64,000 nt of DNA. Origin: Antitrichia curtipendula (Eukaryota > Streptophyta > Bryopsida > Hypnales > Leucodontaceae). Position 1 is the stretch's first letter; each line of letters opens with the position of its first letter. Below, one piece after another: positions 9,725 to 22,994 of the stretch. The stretch spans positions 14,880,001 to 14,944,000 of the forward strand of contig OX579639.1 of assembly GCA_951230915.1 (NCBI GenBank), in the 5' to 3' direction. A model generated the notes under the pieces. That model made no database searches and had not been told where the DNA came from. It saw nothing but the letters and a program-made list of their open reading frames with translations. The position numbers and the translations under genes are program-made.

Positions 9725-12314
9725 CTAAAGGACATCATCTATCTCTTGAGGCTGAATATTCACATTGCGCATCCGCTCTTTTTTTCTCCTGCGGTTCTGA
9801 AACCATCTAGTCCACATCCAAACCTCAAGCACTGCACTCACAGCAACCAGGAACGCAATATACGCAAAGTAGGCTATGCGGTACCTGTTGCCGGGGTCTA
9901 AGATATCAATACCCGTAATGACATTGACGACGATCAGGGCGACGGTGGTGTACCCAATCAGGTGGTGGTACACATTCCAATACTTGCGCCACTTGTTGTC
10001 CTTGTGTGGCCTTAGGACCAAGGCCAACACCTTCAACACCACCAATAAAGGAGTCAGAAGGGAAATTGCAAACTCCACCCAGCAGCCAGAGCTCTGAGAC
10101 TCTCATGTTCCACCCAGGAATAAGAGTTTTCAGAATCTCAAATTTGCGAAGTGCCCAATTTACAATCAGACCTCTTTAAATATGATTTTCCCAAAAAAAA
10201 ATTATAAAATATCTCGCACAATTGTCACAAATTCAAACTATGTCATATTTGTTTCTGTACAAACCAACGAGACATATCAAAGAGGTAAGAGTGAAGCAAG
10301 AATGATCCATATCAAACAACACATTTTGTGCACTGTAGCACCCACTAATTTGATTAGTGCAACATCGAAATGCATTGCCATTTAACAGTGGGCTATTACT
10401 TATAATGAAGCTCTACTTCCATCCATGGCACAACTCCCCATGATTGATGTACAAAAGTTCAATTTTATCAAAGCCATTTAAATGCACATGCACAAGCTGA
10501 GAACTAGACCCAGGGAGATCCAGATTTGGGCAAGGGCCAAAGGCTGATCCTACCTGAAGAGTGGTGAAGACAAAGATGGTAACTCCAAGGTCTCGGTGCT
10601 TGTGGTATAACAGCACTGGCGCGTAGGTCTGGAGTCGCAAACCCATCCCAAAGCCCACCACACCCAAGACGTACGCTGCTGTCTGGCATGCTCTGTGAAG
10701 GTGGAACCACAAGGGATCCGAACCACGCAAGTAACGTGCAACCATCACTCCCAGTGGCATCAACATCCCATACGAAATCACATTGATAATCCCATGGGCC
10801 TGGACATCCCCACATCAATTGCAACACCACACCATCATTAGTGTACGGGCACAAACTCGAGGTTGCCAATTCCTAAATGAAAAACTGACAAAACGTTGGA
10901 TACCATATGTCCTTGTGCCTAGCAAACAGTAACAAAAAAATACTACAAAAAGACGTACTCCTCGGTAAAATCTGCTAATTTGTAGGATTCTTGGCAAGGT
11001 TGATTATGGACAAAAACTTCAAAATTTCCCTAAGCCTACCCACTGCTCTGGAACAAAATTTCAAACTTTCATAACTGATTCATATTGAATCCAAATACGG
11101 AGAAATATGTTTTTAATTGCGTTGAAATCCTCTTGAAAACGGGAACAAAAAACTTACATTTTTGAGGTGCTCGTTGTCACTGATGGAGGTGAAAGCGCCG
11201 GTGACCATGTCGATGTTCACTCGGGAGGCTCGATTCTCGGCCGTGAGGTGATGGCCACCGGGGCTGAGCGTGGGGAGCACCACACGGAAGCCTTTGTTCC
11301 ACACATGGTTCAACGACGCCATCTGGTTGGAGCCCAAATACAAAGTGGTGAAGATGGTGACTACAGTGCCAGCCCCTTCCACAGAAGTGTCTCTGTACAG
11401 CACGCTCAAATTGGAGACGGGGTAAGGCGGAGTCTCGGGGTGGTATGCCACAGCCACCGTCAAGTCGTACTGATACACCACCACATTCGCCCGCGCTGTG
11501 TCCCAAAACGCCACCAGAGCTTGCGTACCTGGCATCAAGCCTCCTGTGGGGTTGATGCCCCAGCCCACCCAACCCGCTACACTGTCCGCATCCTCTGTGA
11601 CAAATTAATGGACAACTTAGAAGTGGAACCAACTGCTTTGCAACTTAACCAATTCTCCCTACAAGCCCTGAGCAATTACGTCATGGCCATATTTGCTAAA
11701 ATGGCATGAGTTAGAGCACCAAAATCATGAGGTTCAAGTGCACAAAGCATAAAACGCATTCACTGTGAAAACGCAATGGACTGATGAGAACTGGCCAAAC
11801 AAGTGCTTCCTTTTCACTGCAAATTCATTGCACATAACTTCTCACTTGGTAAGAGAGTAAAAGTTGGTCATACAAGAAAGTTTCTTGCAATTCTACAATG
11901 GACGATTATGTGGATACACAACTAGACAAAGGACGGACGTAAATTCGGAGCTACAACAGAACCAACTTTCTTACAACATGGACGCAAAATCTCTTGCCAT
12001 CATTCCACGCAGCTGGTGTGTGGTTGGTACGCAGAGAAGGAGAATTGTGCAATCAATGGCATTCAAGACCTCAACAAATTAATGGGACTATACTCCATAC
12101 CTGTGAATGCGAAGTCGATGGTGTGGTTGGACGAGTGCAACGTCCAGGCAAGAGAGGCGCCCAGTGACCCCAGCTTACTGCAATTCGTGAAGCTCCTGGC
12201 AGTGAAGGTTTTGTTGCAATCTTGCGCAATTGCTCCGTCCAAGCCCACAACCAGCGCAACAACCAGTATCCACAATTGGAACGCCGAAGCCATCACCATC
12301 CTCTGCTGGGACAA
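9725..12314 (-). CDS. DOMON domain / cytochrome b561 membrane protein
   Basis: Four exons on the minus strand: 12101-12314, 11158-11594, 10554-10799 and 9725-10030. All introns are GT-AG and the phases agree, giving 400 residues. A signal peptide (WILVVALVVGLDGAIAQ) is followed by a DOMON domain (extracellular haem- or sugar-binding fold; GWVGWGINPTGG...MPGTQALVAFW). The C-terminal half is a cytochrome b561 core with the expected haem-ligand histidines in HGIIN, HLHRACQ, HKHRDLG and YHHLIGY, and helices between them. The cytosolic tail is Arg/Lys-rich. CYBDOM proteins carry electrons across the plasma membrane, usually from cytosolic ascorbate to acceptors in the cell wall; the substrate here is inferred from the family. 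An RNase T2 gene lies 590 bp upstream on the same strand with no obvious functional link. A start six codons later (MVMASAF) is also possible. Confidence 0.93.
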
Positions 12315-12905
12315 CAGTTTTTTTAAGTCATGTAATGGACGCTTTCACAACACAACAGCCTCCAAAATACCACCTAGAAGATTGTCAACAGTGAGAATCC
12401 CCAAGCACACCTCCTTCGAAGCAAACTCTTACTACATATTCCGTCAAATTGCATTCAATCGCAAAATGCTATTGCCGAAAACCAGCTCACCCAAAACAGG
12501 AAAATTGAAGCAGCACTCAGTTGGAACACAACCAGATGTAATGTACCGTACTGGCGTCTACGTTATATTGATTTGATTGAGTTTCCGCAGCAGTGCAGTG
12601 ATGAGAGCTCAAGGGCTGGGATGCAACTCAGTCGAACAAAAGCTTGAAAAAAGTCACGGCAGGAACTCGAAATGCGCGTGCCATGGGTGCGCAAGAAGGG
12701 TCGCTGTAAATGCGAAAGTTGCGAGACCGGGATATAAGGCTTTACAGGTTCCTGTGCCGACAGAGCCCTCGTTTCGATGCTTCGATGACACCTTCCCAGC
12801 GACGCCTTCCTCTGCAAAAATGGCCAGGCAATTCAAAGATCCTATGGCCTAACCCACTTCCATGGCTCAAATTGCATGTACTGGATCTTCCGACGTCGTC
12901 GGAGA

Positions 12906-13962
12906 CTACAATTCACCGTCCGAGGAATCCATAGCTACATGGGAAGCTTGGGGTTCTACAGTGGAGACAGTGTGTCTGGATGGAACCCCGCCGTAAACCG
13001 GGAACTGGACCGAACCTCGACATATTTTTTGAACAGGGCACTCGATCAACGTGGTTGCATCGTTCGCAACGCAGACGCGAACTTCGTGGAGCTGTTGGTT
13101 TCCATCGGGGTCCTTGTTGCACGCGATTTGAGGAGGATACCCGAGAAACGCCGTGAGTGCGTTGGTGATGTTCGCCATCGGGTAGTGACGGTCGTCCGGA
13201 AGAATGCCTTGGTCGCGAAGAGCGCCGGCGATGTCGTATTTGTTGTAGAGGTCAAGGGAGGCTTGGAAGTATCGCCGCTGCGTGAGACCCGAGCACGCGC
13301 CGTGCTTGGACCATTCGTGTTTCCAGAAATCTTTGTTGCTTCTCGACTTGCACGCTAAGGTGCCCCAGGTCTTGTGCAAGTGATCCATCACTTCCGCGAG
13401 CTGCCATGCAAACCCTAATTTTCTCAGTAAACCCTAAATCAAAGTTAACGACAGCCTGCGTTCTTTTCTGGGAATTGGGGATTAGTTTTACCTCGTTTGG
13501 ATCGAACGCTATGTTCCTGCATTTCGTTGGATATGTGCCGTCGTTGCGGTTGGGCCAGAGGCCGTGGATGCCGAAGACAGGCCCGGGTTCGCCAGTCACA
13601 GGGAAGCAACAGCCCTTCTTCGTGTCGCAGTACGATCCCGGCCACTACCACAACCGAACCAAGGCCAAATTGAATCTCAAAATTGCAAAATTGTACAGAA
13701 GAGTAATCAAATCACATTGAAGAACACGTTATGCGATTCGATTGTCAAATCAAGCTTCGAGATAGGGTTACAAAGAACAAGGGTTTCGTGGTTTCACCTG
13801 CTGTACAAAGAGAAAGTAGTCAAATCTGTTATCAATCTCACGTCGAGTCCTCTCGGTTCTCCGAAAGGACTTGGACGAGATGAATTGCCTTTCACCATCT
13901 CCTTCCACCGACGACAAGACCGCAAGGAACAGGACAGCGAGCGCCAGCAGCTGCAGCTCCAT
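12906..13962 (-). CDS. S-like ribonuclease T2
   Basis: Three exons on the minus strand: 13798-13962, 13492-13644 and 12906-13400, with phase-0 GT-AG introns, giving 270 residues. A signal peptide (LQLLALAVLFLAVLSSVEG) directs secretion or vacuolar targeting. The two catalytic segments are intact: CAS I FGIHGLWPN (His about 82) and CAS II WKHEWSKHGAC (His 134, Glu 135, Lys 138, His 139). The family signature WPGSYC...GCCFP and the conserved cysteines are present. RNase T2 enzymes cleave RNA through a 2',3'-cyclic phosphate and serve in phosphate recycling, rRNA turnover or defence. Residues 20-45 between the signal peptide and the mature domain are unusually basic (KSFRRTERTRREIDNR). The length is slightly above the usual 220-250. 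An upstream in-frame ATG would give a longer N terminus without a good signal peptide, so I chose ATG at 13962. Confidence 0.94.
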
Positions 13963-16900
13963 TGGGACACACGCATTACCGAGAATTGTACGTAAATGTC
14001 GCTCGGGACTTCCGGCTGTGCATCTCAAATGAATTTGTAAAGTCAATTCTCATGGATTACGTAATAATGTAATTGAAAAAATGGGTGATGAATTTTATTT
14101 TTTTAATTTGATTGCATAGATATGTAGGAGACATCCATACGCACATCTTTCCATGTCAAAAAGGATTCTCATTAAGTAACAAAGATATAGTCTATGAAGT
14201 ATTTAATATGAACCAAAATTAGTAAAATGAATATTTCTTTATTTTAAGTAAATAATGGCCAAAAAAAAATTATACCACCATGTTCAAAGGTACAAAATTA
14301 GTCAGACTGCAAGGGTCAAACACCCAAATCTAATTAAAATCTATTTTTCCAGCAGCCATGTTGCTCAAAGAAAAATTCAAATTATTGTTGTACATGTCTA
14401 ATATATTGTACCAAGAAATAAACTAGGGAGGAAGTGCAAAGAAATTGGAATGAAGTTTAGAATTTAACAATTTCACTTAAATGTATTCCTATTGGCAAAT
14501 TGTGCCATAGGATAGACGACCCATTTTCAGCCACTTAAGCAATTACACATATTTAAAGCACAATTTTTTTAAGTGTGGAATTTTTCCCATATATAGTAAT
14601 AGAGTTTAGAAGGATTGCATATTTTTCCAAATTTTATTATACAAAACAAAATTACTATTATTTTTTAAATGGAAGATTCTCTTCTACCTATAATGATGAT
14701 ATAGACCTTTTCTATTTGTGACCTTAGACTTATTGCAAAATCAACCAAAGGATGGTTGCAATATTGATAGCCTTGCAACCAATCATAATGCGCCACAATT
14801 GCTACTCGAAATGCGCTACAACTTCATAGAAAGAGAGTAGCCTATAGATTGGAAATAGGTGGTGGTTGAAAATAGGTCAGCTACTATAGTGGATCTTTTG
14901 ATGGAAATCCTCCAACAAGACTCTATATGATGGCTGATGATTTGCATTAATTGATATTAGTATGTGTTCAAAATAACAACATTATTCAACACAATCCATC
15001 TCAAGTGTTGTAGATATCCTATTGGGCAATCAATTTTTGGATTTTTGTGTGTATTTTGTGTATTTTTTTGTTTTTACGTGAGGTTTTCTGTTAGTTTGAG
15101 TTCCAATTTGGGGTTTTTGAATGTTTGTTAATCTATGTGTGAGTCATTTTTATAATGTCCAACTTGTAGTTGGAGTGCCGAGCTAGAAATAAGAATTGGC
15201 ATTATATTGTGCCAAGTTGAAATTTTAGAAATGTTGAAAGGGAATTGGCATCCTGGGTGTACTAAGTGGGAAATTGCAAGCAGTTCAAAATCAGTGGTTC
15301 CAACTAGGTTGTTTTCCTTTGCGGTTAGTGGTGTACCACGTTGGTTGTGGTAACCACTGGTTTGTGTTGCCTATTTGGTTGGATTTTTGCTCATTTTTCT
15401 TTCACCATTTGTTGAGTTGCTAGTTGTGTCCCGCCCAATAGTGCTATGTATTTGATTTTCTGTGGTTTATGTGTATCTGTGGTATGAGGAAGAATGTTGA
15501 GTTGGATGTGTGAGTGGTATCTACGTGTCTCGTAGTTGGAGATGGTTGTGTTTGATTTGGAGTATTCTCAAGTTGGAGAATTTGTGTATATAAAGATGTT
15601 ATTGTTTGTGTGTCAAATGGGAAGTATTGCAAGAAGTGCAAAAGCAATTGAAGTGCCAGAGTGGTAGTGTGATGTGGAACTAATTGGTCTTCTTAGTTAA
15701 GAACCTATTTGATGGAAAAGATAAAAATCCAAATTGCGAAATTAAACGGAAGGATGGAGAACTGAGCAAATTCCAATTTGCGATTTTGAGATCTAATGTG
15801 AAAGATGTGGTTTATATTTTATGAAGCTGTAGTTTATGTTTTATAAAGTTCAGTGGACGAACCTAGCTGGAGATTATCGTAGAATCAGAAGAAGTTGTTG
15901 TGTGTGTTAATGTGTGAATGTGATTCCGATTTGAAGATGAAAGTAAGGATCAATAGTTGAGTGATGTAGTGTTGAAGTGCATCCAAGTAGAATTTTGAAA
16001 GACATATATAAAATTATAAATGGTGATTTATTCACCAATTTGGATTAATATGAAATTTTTTCAAGTTCAGTTGAGTGTATGAAGTCTCTAAACTGAATTG
16101 GAGTTTATTATTGGAGTCTGTGGTTTTGACATTTTATTCTAAGTTGGTTTGTTATGTCATGAAGTTGAAGATCATTGAGAGAATACAATTTGGTTCATGT
16201 GTACATGGCTATGGTTGGGGATGTTACCGAATTGGTATGAAGTCATGAATTATAGTCCTTGGTTGTCATTGTAGTGCTTTGGATATTTTATCCAAGCTGG
16301 ACTAAGAAATTGTTTGCTTGTTTGATTTAAGTTTGTGTGTTTAGTGATCAAATTGGAAAAAACTATCTATGTGTGTTGTCTACTGCAATGAGTAATTACA
16401 TTGAAAAAAAGGGATCAAAATCCAAAACTTGGAATACAAACAATGTAAACTACAAGGTGGAAAATGAAAAACTGAAAATTGAGAAAATTGAGAACAACAA
16501 AACTTTGAGATAATTATTTTTGTACTTGACTATATACAAAGATGTTTTTCCAAGATGCAATTAGTGTATGAGAAGCTCAATAATTGTTATTATATTTGTA
16601 TCTTTAAGGTACATTATGACAAAGTCACTCACTTGTAAAATAATTGATAGCCCACCCCCTTGGCATAATTATATTTATTGAAAAGTTGTTTTGGTTATAG
16701 TCAATATGAGATATTGACATAGTACACATATCTATGTGTCGTTAGAATTAGTATTCCATATCCCGTATCAATAACCACATCTGTACATTTGTACTATATT
16801 AATATTCCATATACAATATCTAGATGGTCACTTGTGTCAAATAATCAATTATAGTATGTATAATTTTGTCAATATTATACAACGGCCTATCCAAAAGAAT

Positions 16901-18612
16901 TTTGCAAAAATATGTCTCACTCACCTCCACACTCTACCCTCAAAACTTTCCCCTCTTGTAACCCTTCCAAACTTTAAATAGATAGTCCACAAAACCTCCA
17001 CAGGACTGACATGTCTTCAAAAGAGGAGGATTGTAGTCTTTGCAAATTTGAAGTTGAAGGAGAATGATGTGTGAAAATTTGATACTGCAATAGAGGAAAT
17101 GAACCAAGGGATTTTAAGAAGAAGAGGATGCAACTAGTGCCCTTGGAAACCCTCCCAACTCCTTTTTTTAAAGAGGAGGCAATTTATTAAAGTAGCTCTA
17201 AAAACTTTCCAAATGTTGTCTGTAGCATCTCGACAATCATTAGTGTTGCATGTAAATGTGACTGCAATGAAGTACTTGTGGTTGTAGGAATCAAGACAAT
17301 GATGTAGAATACTTTTCGCCTTTTTTTTAAGACCTTTGTATCACATTTATATGCAACTTCATGTAAAAGTGCAAAGTGAGAGTATATAGTGAGATTCTTA
17401 ATTTGATAAATTGTTTCCTAAGGTTTGGTGACAGAACAAAGGATGTGATATTGAAGGGGTCTAAGGTGTACTTCATTTTTGCACTTGCCTTTCTCTCTTA
17501 ACAAACTTTTCTACATGTTGTTATATTCTACATAGGAGAAATTTACTGACAATTGACCTCTTATTTAGAGGAAAGCCTGCAATAACTTACTACATCATTA
17601 GAAGTAGAAATCAAAGATTTATAGGCATACTTCATCAAAGATCCTCAATTTTGTGTTCCTTTATGCATCCTGAATTTGAAGTTGATACACTATTCTGAGA
17701 ATTTTCCCGCCTGGTTAACCCTGGAAGAATACAACCTCCTACCAATGTACCTTATATTTAGGTCAGATTCGACACTTGGCTAACAAAATAATTTAATTTT
17801 AGCATTAGAACAATTTTGCAATTTGATTAGATTTTTTTGACTCTTGGCATGTCAATCTTCCTCATTTTTCAGCACTCCTCATTGTAGTAATGTTTTTTTG
17901 TCTATTCATGTGTAAATGTGTTCCTTTTTCAAAATTGGCAACAATGAAATTTTCTCAGATTTTTCATAAATTGTCGTACTATTTTTTCATATTTTGGACA
18001 TGTTCCAGTTTTTTCCTAATTATTTACAAAATTAACCTACATTTAGAATAGTTAGCAAAATACTCCACTTATTGTTGAATCAATAGTTACATTGTTTGTT
18101 TCTACAATTAACAATGGAGTTATCCAGTGGACTACATGCATCCTCACAAGATTAATACAAGTCTAACTTGTTTCTATTGCTTCAATCCATACAGACATTT
18201 CTCCAAGTTGACAATCTTTGCTAGAAGCATTTAAGAAAACATTTCCAAGTATACTATGTTGAGCTATCTATTAACCAACTATTGATCTTTTTGCTCTGGT
18301 AAGCAAGTTTAGTCCAAAATATTTTATGTGATACTAGATAGACATCACTTTATTTTGGCCAAATGTCATCCATTTTGTCTGCAATCTTTGAAGCTATAAC
18401 ATCGAAAACTGGTGTAGATGTTGTTGTCTGATACTGTCTACTTTTGTTAAGCTTTGAGCTAGATGTACCAAGTTCTCTCAATTATATGGCAAAATGGCAC
18501 GCTTTATAATGCTTAATAATGCTTATAAGACTAGGCATTGGAAGATTTTTCTTTCATAGATTGGCACAATTGTACATTTTCACTCCCTCGGTTGCCTAGT
18601 GCTTGATGCAAT

Positions 18613-18733
18613 AGGAGGCCTCCCCCCTCAAGCCTCTCGTAATGTGAAAGCCTAGGCCTTTAGGCTCGGGCTTTGCCCTCGCCTTTAGGTCCTAGCTCTC
18701 ACATTACAGGAGGCTTGAGGGGGAGGCCTCCCA
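18613..18733. mobile_element. GC-rich foldback element
   Basis: The left arm begins GGAGGCCTCCCCCCTCAAGC and the right arm ends GCTTGAGGGGGAGGCCTCC. The arms are about 55 bases each and pair with few mismatches, leaving a loop of only about 10 bases around 18671. It stands out as a GC-rich hairpin inside an AT-rich desert. Confidence 0.75.
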
Positions 18734-20420
18734 CTCTACATTTTCTTTCTTATACATATATGTGTGATGATGTGTGTGTCTTGCATTAGTGGCATCTCAA
18801 AATGCACACTCATGACTAATCTCATGGAGAGGGAACCCTTTCATTAATACTTTGGAGATGATTGCAAGCCTTAGGTGGACTATAGTATGGAGGATTGGGC
18901 GGTAATACTCTTAACCTATAAACGTTGCAGAGGATGTTTTTTGGTTGATGCATGACAAAGAACCTCTTCATATAAGACAAAAGTGCAACTATTCATCCTC
19001 CAAATTTTGAGTGGAAAGGAAAGATCTTCTACAATAGTTTGTGTTCCAATAAGTGCTATTTTATTTTTTTAAGCCAACAATTTGCATAGTACGCAAAGAA
19101 ATGATTTCCACAATGACCGGCTCGTCGTTTAAAGATTAACATTATTTCCAATGATTTCATGTTCAAAGGAAGGATTTGCACCCAAACCTCTCTAATATTA
19201 TCCTCTTGAATATCTCATCATTTGTTCTCTCTATTACAATAGGGAATAGACTTACCCTATTCACAACCCACTCTGTTCTCTTACTATTACACAATTAAGT
19301 CACCAAAAGTTGTATACAAATTATGAAACAAGGAATAGAGTTTGACAAATGTAAAATCGGTTCTAGACCACTTTTCTCACTCTTGCAAACCCAATTACTT
19401 TTATAGGGTGATTACAAGAAAGACTGGTACTATTTTCTATCAGAGTTTGAGTAATAGAGTTGTCATTGGCCATAACTTTTGGAAAATGAAGCTGACGTAA
19501 TTGAAATTTTTATTAAAGATGGCTAATTTGGAAGTTATGAGATTACTTATTTTTCAAAAGAAGTGAAAAAACATTCTATAATCAGATTTGTCACATTTTG
19601 CATTTTAGGCGTTTTTAGTACTGGGGAGTACCCAAAATGAATGATCTAGAGCTAAAAACATTGTAGTCTATTCCCATAGTATGGGGATATGTGCCTGCAA
19701 AAGAAAATCTAAAAATACATCATTTAATGGCCTCCATATTTGTACAAATAGGTTTCCTTTACGTGCACATTTCTAAACATTGAAGATGGTTTCGACTTCC
19801 ATTTTTGGGTGGAATGTGATCACTATCAAGTCTTCACAAATGGCCAATATTTAGTTTTTTTGTGTTCATGATTTTCTAATTATTATTAATTTATACCTGG
19901 TTGTATCTATTTTCTGTGACAAATTATCTTTTTTTTCAAATAGTACTTTTTCAGTACTTGCAAGTAATTAGCAATACTAGTAGCCGTCAATTTTTTAGAT
20001 CAACGGTTGAGATTGTTCTGTTTCATAGTACTTGCAGTACTCATAATAGTAAGCGCAAAAAAATACAATTTTGACAAAATACTACCAAAATCAATTGTTT
20101 TTTCTTGCAACCACCCTAGAATGTCACTTTTTTCATGAAGCATTGCTGACTTTTATAATGTTACTGGACACTACGTATTCACATGCATTTGAGGTGACAT
20201 TATAGACTTCTGGGTGAGAATATTGTTTTTTCGGCACTTTTTTAATAAATTTTCTACTTCTAGATATTGCATGTGTAAGTTCTAGCTTGCACGTCAGAAG
20301 TAGTTTGTGTGCCAACAAAGTGACCCATGTCTTGTAAATGTGACCCTAAACCATCATACTACTAAAATCATAACTCCCTCTGTAATATCACAAATGCTAC
20401 CGTTAATAATAGGGGCTCAT

Positions 20421-21053
20421 GCTTGCTATGCTACGCATTCATTGTATAACATATTAGTAAAATTTTGATATACTTGAATAGAATGCATGATAATGATTTC
20501 ATTAAGTCTTTGAAATAATTAGTTTTAACATTTTTTAAAAATATTTTCAATCATGCATACTTAAAAATAATATTTTCACACAATGTTATATTACAGAAAT
20601 AGAGTAGTAGTTTGCAATCACCTCTGTAATATTACTTTTATAGCTTTTATGATTTCAAAATTCTATTGCTACTACCAAATGATTTGAGAAATTTATTCAA
20701 TTGAAGCGATTTTGGATTTCACAACAATTAAGTTCATGAAGTTTTTGAAATTTACAAATTTTTCTTTTCAATTCACCAAATTTTTGGGTTGCCATTGTTC
20801 GTAACAATTGAGTCAACTTTTAAATGCATTACAATAAATGTATATCTTTTACAATATTCACCATTGCATATATTTCATTCATCATTCAATAAATTTCTTT
20901 TGTACATTTCAATATATGCTTACTTATAAACAAAATTATACAAAGATTTTAGTAATTTTTATTTGACGATTTTTTGAAATTTTTGTTCTGCATTTTATCT
21001 AATACATAAAAATTCTAATAAAATTCTAATGATGAATGCGTAGCATAGCAAGC
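20421..21053. mobile_element. Non-autonomous TIR element, about 0.63 kb
   Basis: A perfect 22-bp inverted repeat GCTTGCTATGCTACGCATTCAT (20421-20442) recurs as its reverse complement at 21032-21053. Similarity continues inward for about 35 bases (attagtaaaattttgata versus attagaattttatta). The interior is AT-rich and non-coding. The true ends may lie a few bases further out. The superfamily is not assigned. Confidence 0.75.
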
Positions 21054-21309
21054 GCCAACCGCTAGTGTCTTGCTAAAAATAATTGAGACATTGGTGCATT
21101 GAGTTTGTGCTTGATTTCAGAAGACGTCACGTGAACTTCTAATCAATAGATATGTTCTGCAAAATCATGCGTCATTTTGAAAAAATTTACCCCTGAAATC
21201 TTCGTCCCAGAACAAGAGTTCCAGGCCTGCCCTGTTAAGTATTGCAGACCACTTGGCACTAGATGACAGCATCCAAACCTGCCATAACTGTATCTTATTG
21301 GAAACAATA

Positions 21310-21678
21310 TTAACCCCCAAAACTCACCAAAGATACAGTTTCTGCCTTTTGGATTAAATTTTTTTTTGATTGGTCAAAATTGCGATTATTATTGATATGT
21401 AAAAAAATTGCATAAGATCTCAAAATGAAAACACCAACACTTTTCTGAAATAGTAAGTTTTTCAACACTAGCCAATTCTAAACATTTTGTGCTATTTCTC
21501 TTATAATTTTTGTTTGACCTTAGCAATCTGAGTTTTGAATATAAATGTTGAAAAGACAATCCAATCTTTCGGAAAAAATAAAAATAAAGAAAATTAAAAA
21601 AAAACTTCTCTCATCCAAAAATTCTGCTTGAAGTCGGGCAACTACCCAAAAATGGTCGTTTGAGCACTCAGGGGTTAA
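21310..21678. mobile_element. TTAA-flanked piggyBac-like MITE, short copy
   Basis: TTAA at 21310-21313 and 21675-21678 flanks 361 bp whose ends read CCCCCAAAACTC on the left and CCCCTGAGTGCTC in reverse on the right. TTAA target duplication with C-rich termini is the pattern of piggyBac elements. The inverted repeat is short and imperfect, and there is no transposase. Confidence 0.45.
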
Positions 21679-22994
21679 GTAGTTGTGTAATATTAAGTAG
21701 TTGTGCGACTAATTACAAGTTTGAATAAAAGGGATGCTTTTGGACTACCATTGCAACTATGTAAGGGAATCTCAAGGAGTACAAACATCCACATTCAAAT
21801 CTCAATGGACAATGGAAAGCTGTTGTATGTGTTCACCTATTAACGTGACTTTTTTTTACTGAGACTGAATTGATCAAAATTCATGCTATAAAATTTGAGA
21901 TTGTATTATGCAATATGGTTGTGCACAAGAAGAGGTCATTTGGTATGTTATAAACGCATACCAAATTTAACATACCATTACACCACCAAGTACACTTCCA
22001 CTTTTAGAAATATTAAAACATGAAATTCAAAGCTACTATAGGTCAAAAGTTGCCAAAAATTTCAGACCGAGAAAGATGCCATGTCAGAAGAGTTTACCTG
22101 CAAACCCGCAAATTCACAATTTATTATAGCGACTTGTGAAAGACCAAATCACATTACCTGTGCTAGGACGCCAAGATAGAGCCTATAAACACTTGATTGA
22201 CAACGCTTTGTCCACATGAACTAAGGGTTTTGAAGTTTGCTAGGACTTGCGACAAATTGACAGAGTATGGTCTCATTCCAACGCCTACAGTAGTGTATGA
22301 CATGCACACGCAGAATCAGCTCCAGCGAAATTCTCACCCACCCGGGTTCATCACACAGCCCTGTACTTACAAAATCCGAGAAAGTCCACTGCTTTTTGAT
22401 ACCGACACTTGTTCCAAATAGCTAAAATCTCATCGCTCCAATTGCACGAGGAGCTGCTTCCTGGGGTTCATGGATGGCTAGCTCTATCGTGCAAAATTAG
22501 TGCATTTACTAGGACGCCAGTAACTATTTCTTAGTCGATTGAAGAAAAAAGGCTCATGAGGTGAAGACATTAGAACAATGGAGTAACCATTACAAAATAG
22601 CTTACGAAATAAAATCCGACAGTTTGAGAGACACGGGCGCAATCATTTAATGTCAATTATGCATACAGAACTCTCAAGAAGCGGAGAGTGCCGCTACCCT
22701 CAAGGCACCAGTCACGGTCCCCAAATGCTTGAAATTGAAAAGACACCGACTCTCTGCTCGATTCCTATACCCGAATGGTCATCAAATCTACTGCGCCTCA
22801 AAACTGCAGCTTGCTCAAGAGTCCTGCATACGTTACGACGGGCATAAACGATCGGTGAGACATAAACAACCCAACTTTCGGCTCCAACCAATCTAAGTAG
22901 AGCCTAGGTAAAGTCAGAATGCAGATTCAAAAACAGACAATAATCTTCCATTTCAATATCCAGAATACCCTACCAATTCATTAGATTTACCTGT

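Larger units (their letters stand above)
14050..22990. other. 9-kb AT-rich gene desert
   Basis: No frame longer than about 75 codons resembles a protein. The stretch is very AT-rich. It contains a long foldback (18613-18733), a 22-bp perfect TIR element (20421-21053) and a TTAA-flanked element (21310-21678), listed separately. The last 800 bp are less AT-rich and form the 3' flank of the eL33 gene. Confidence 0.7.
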
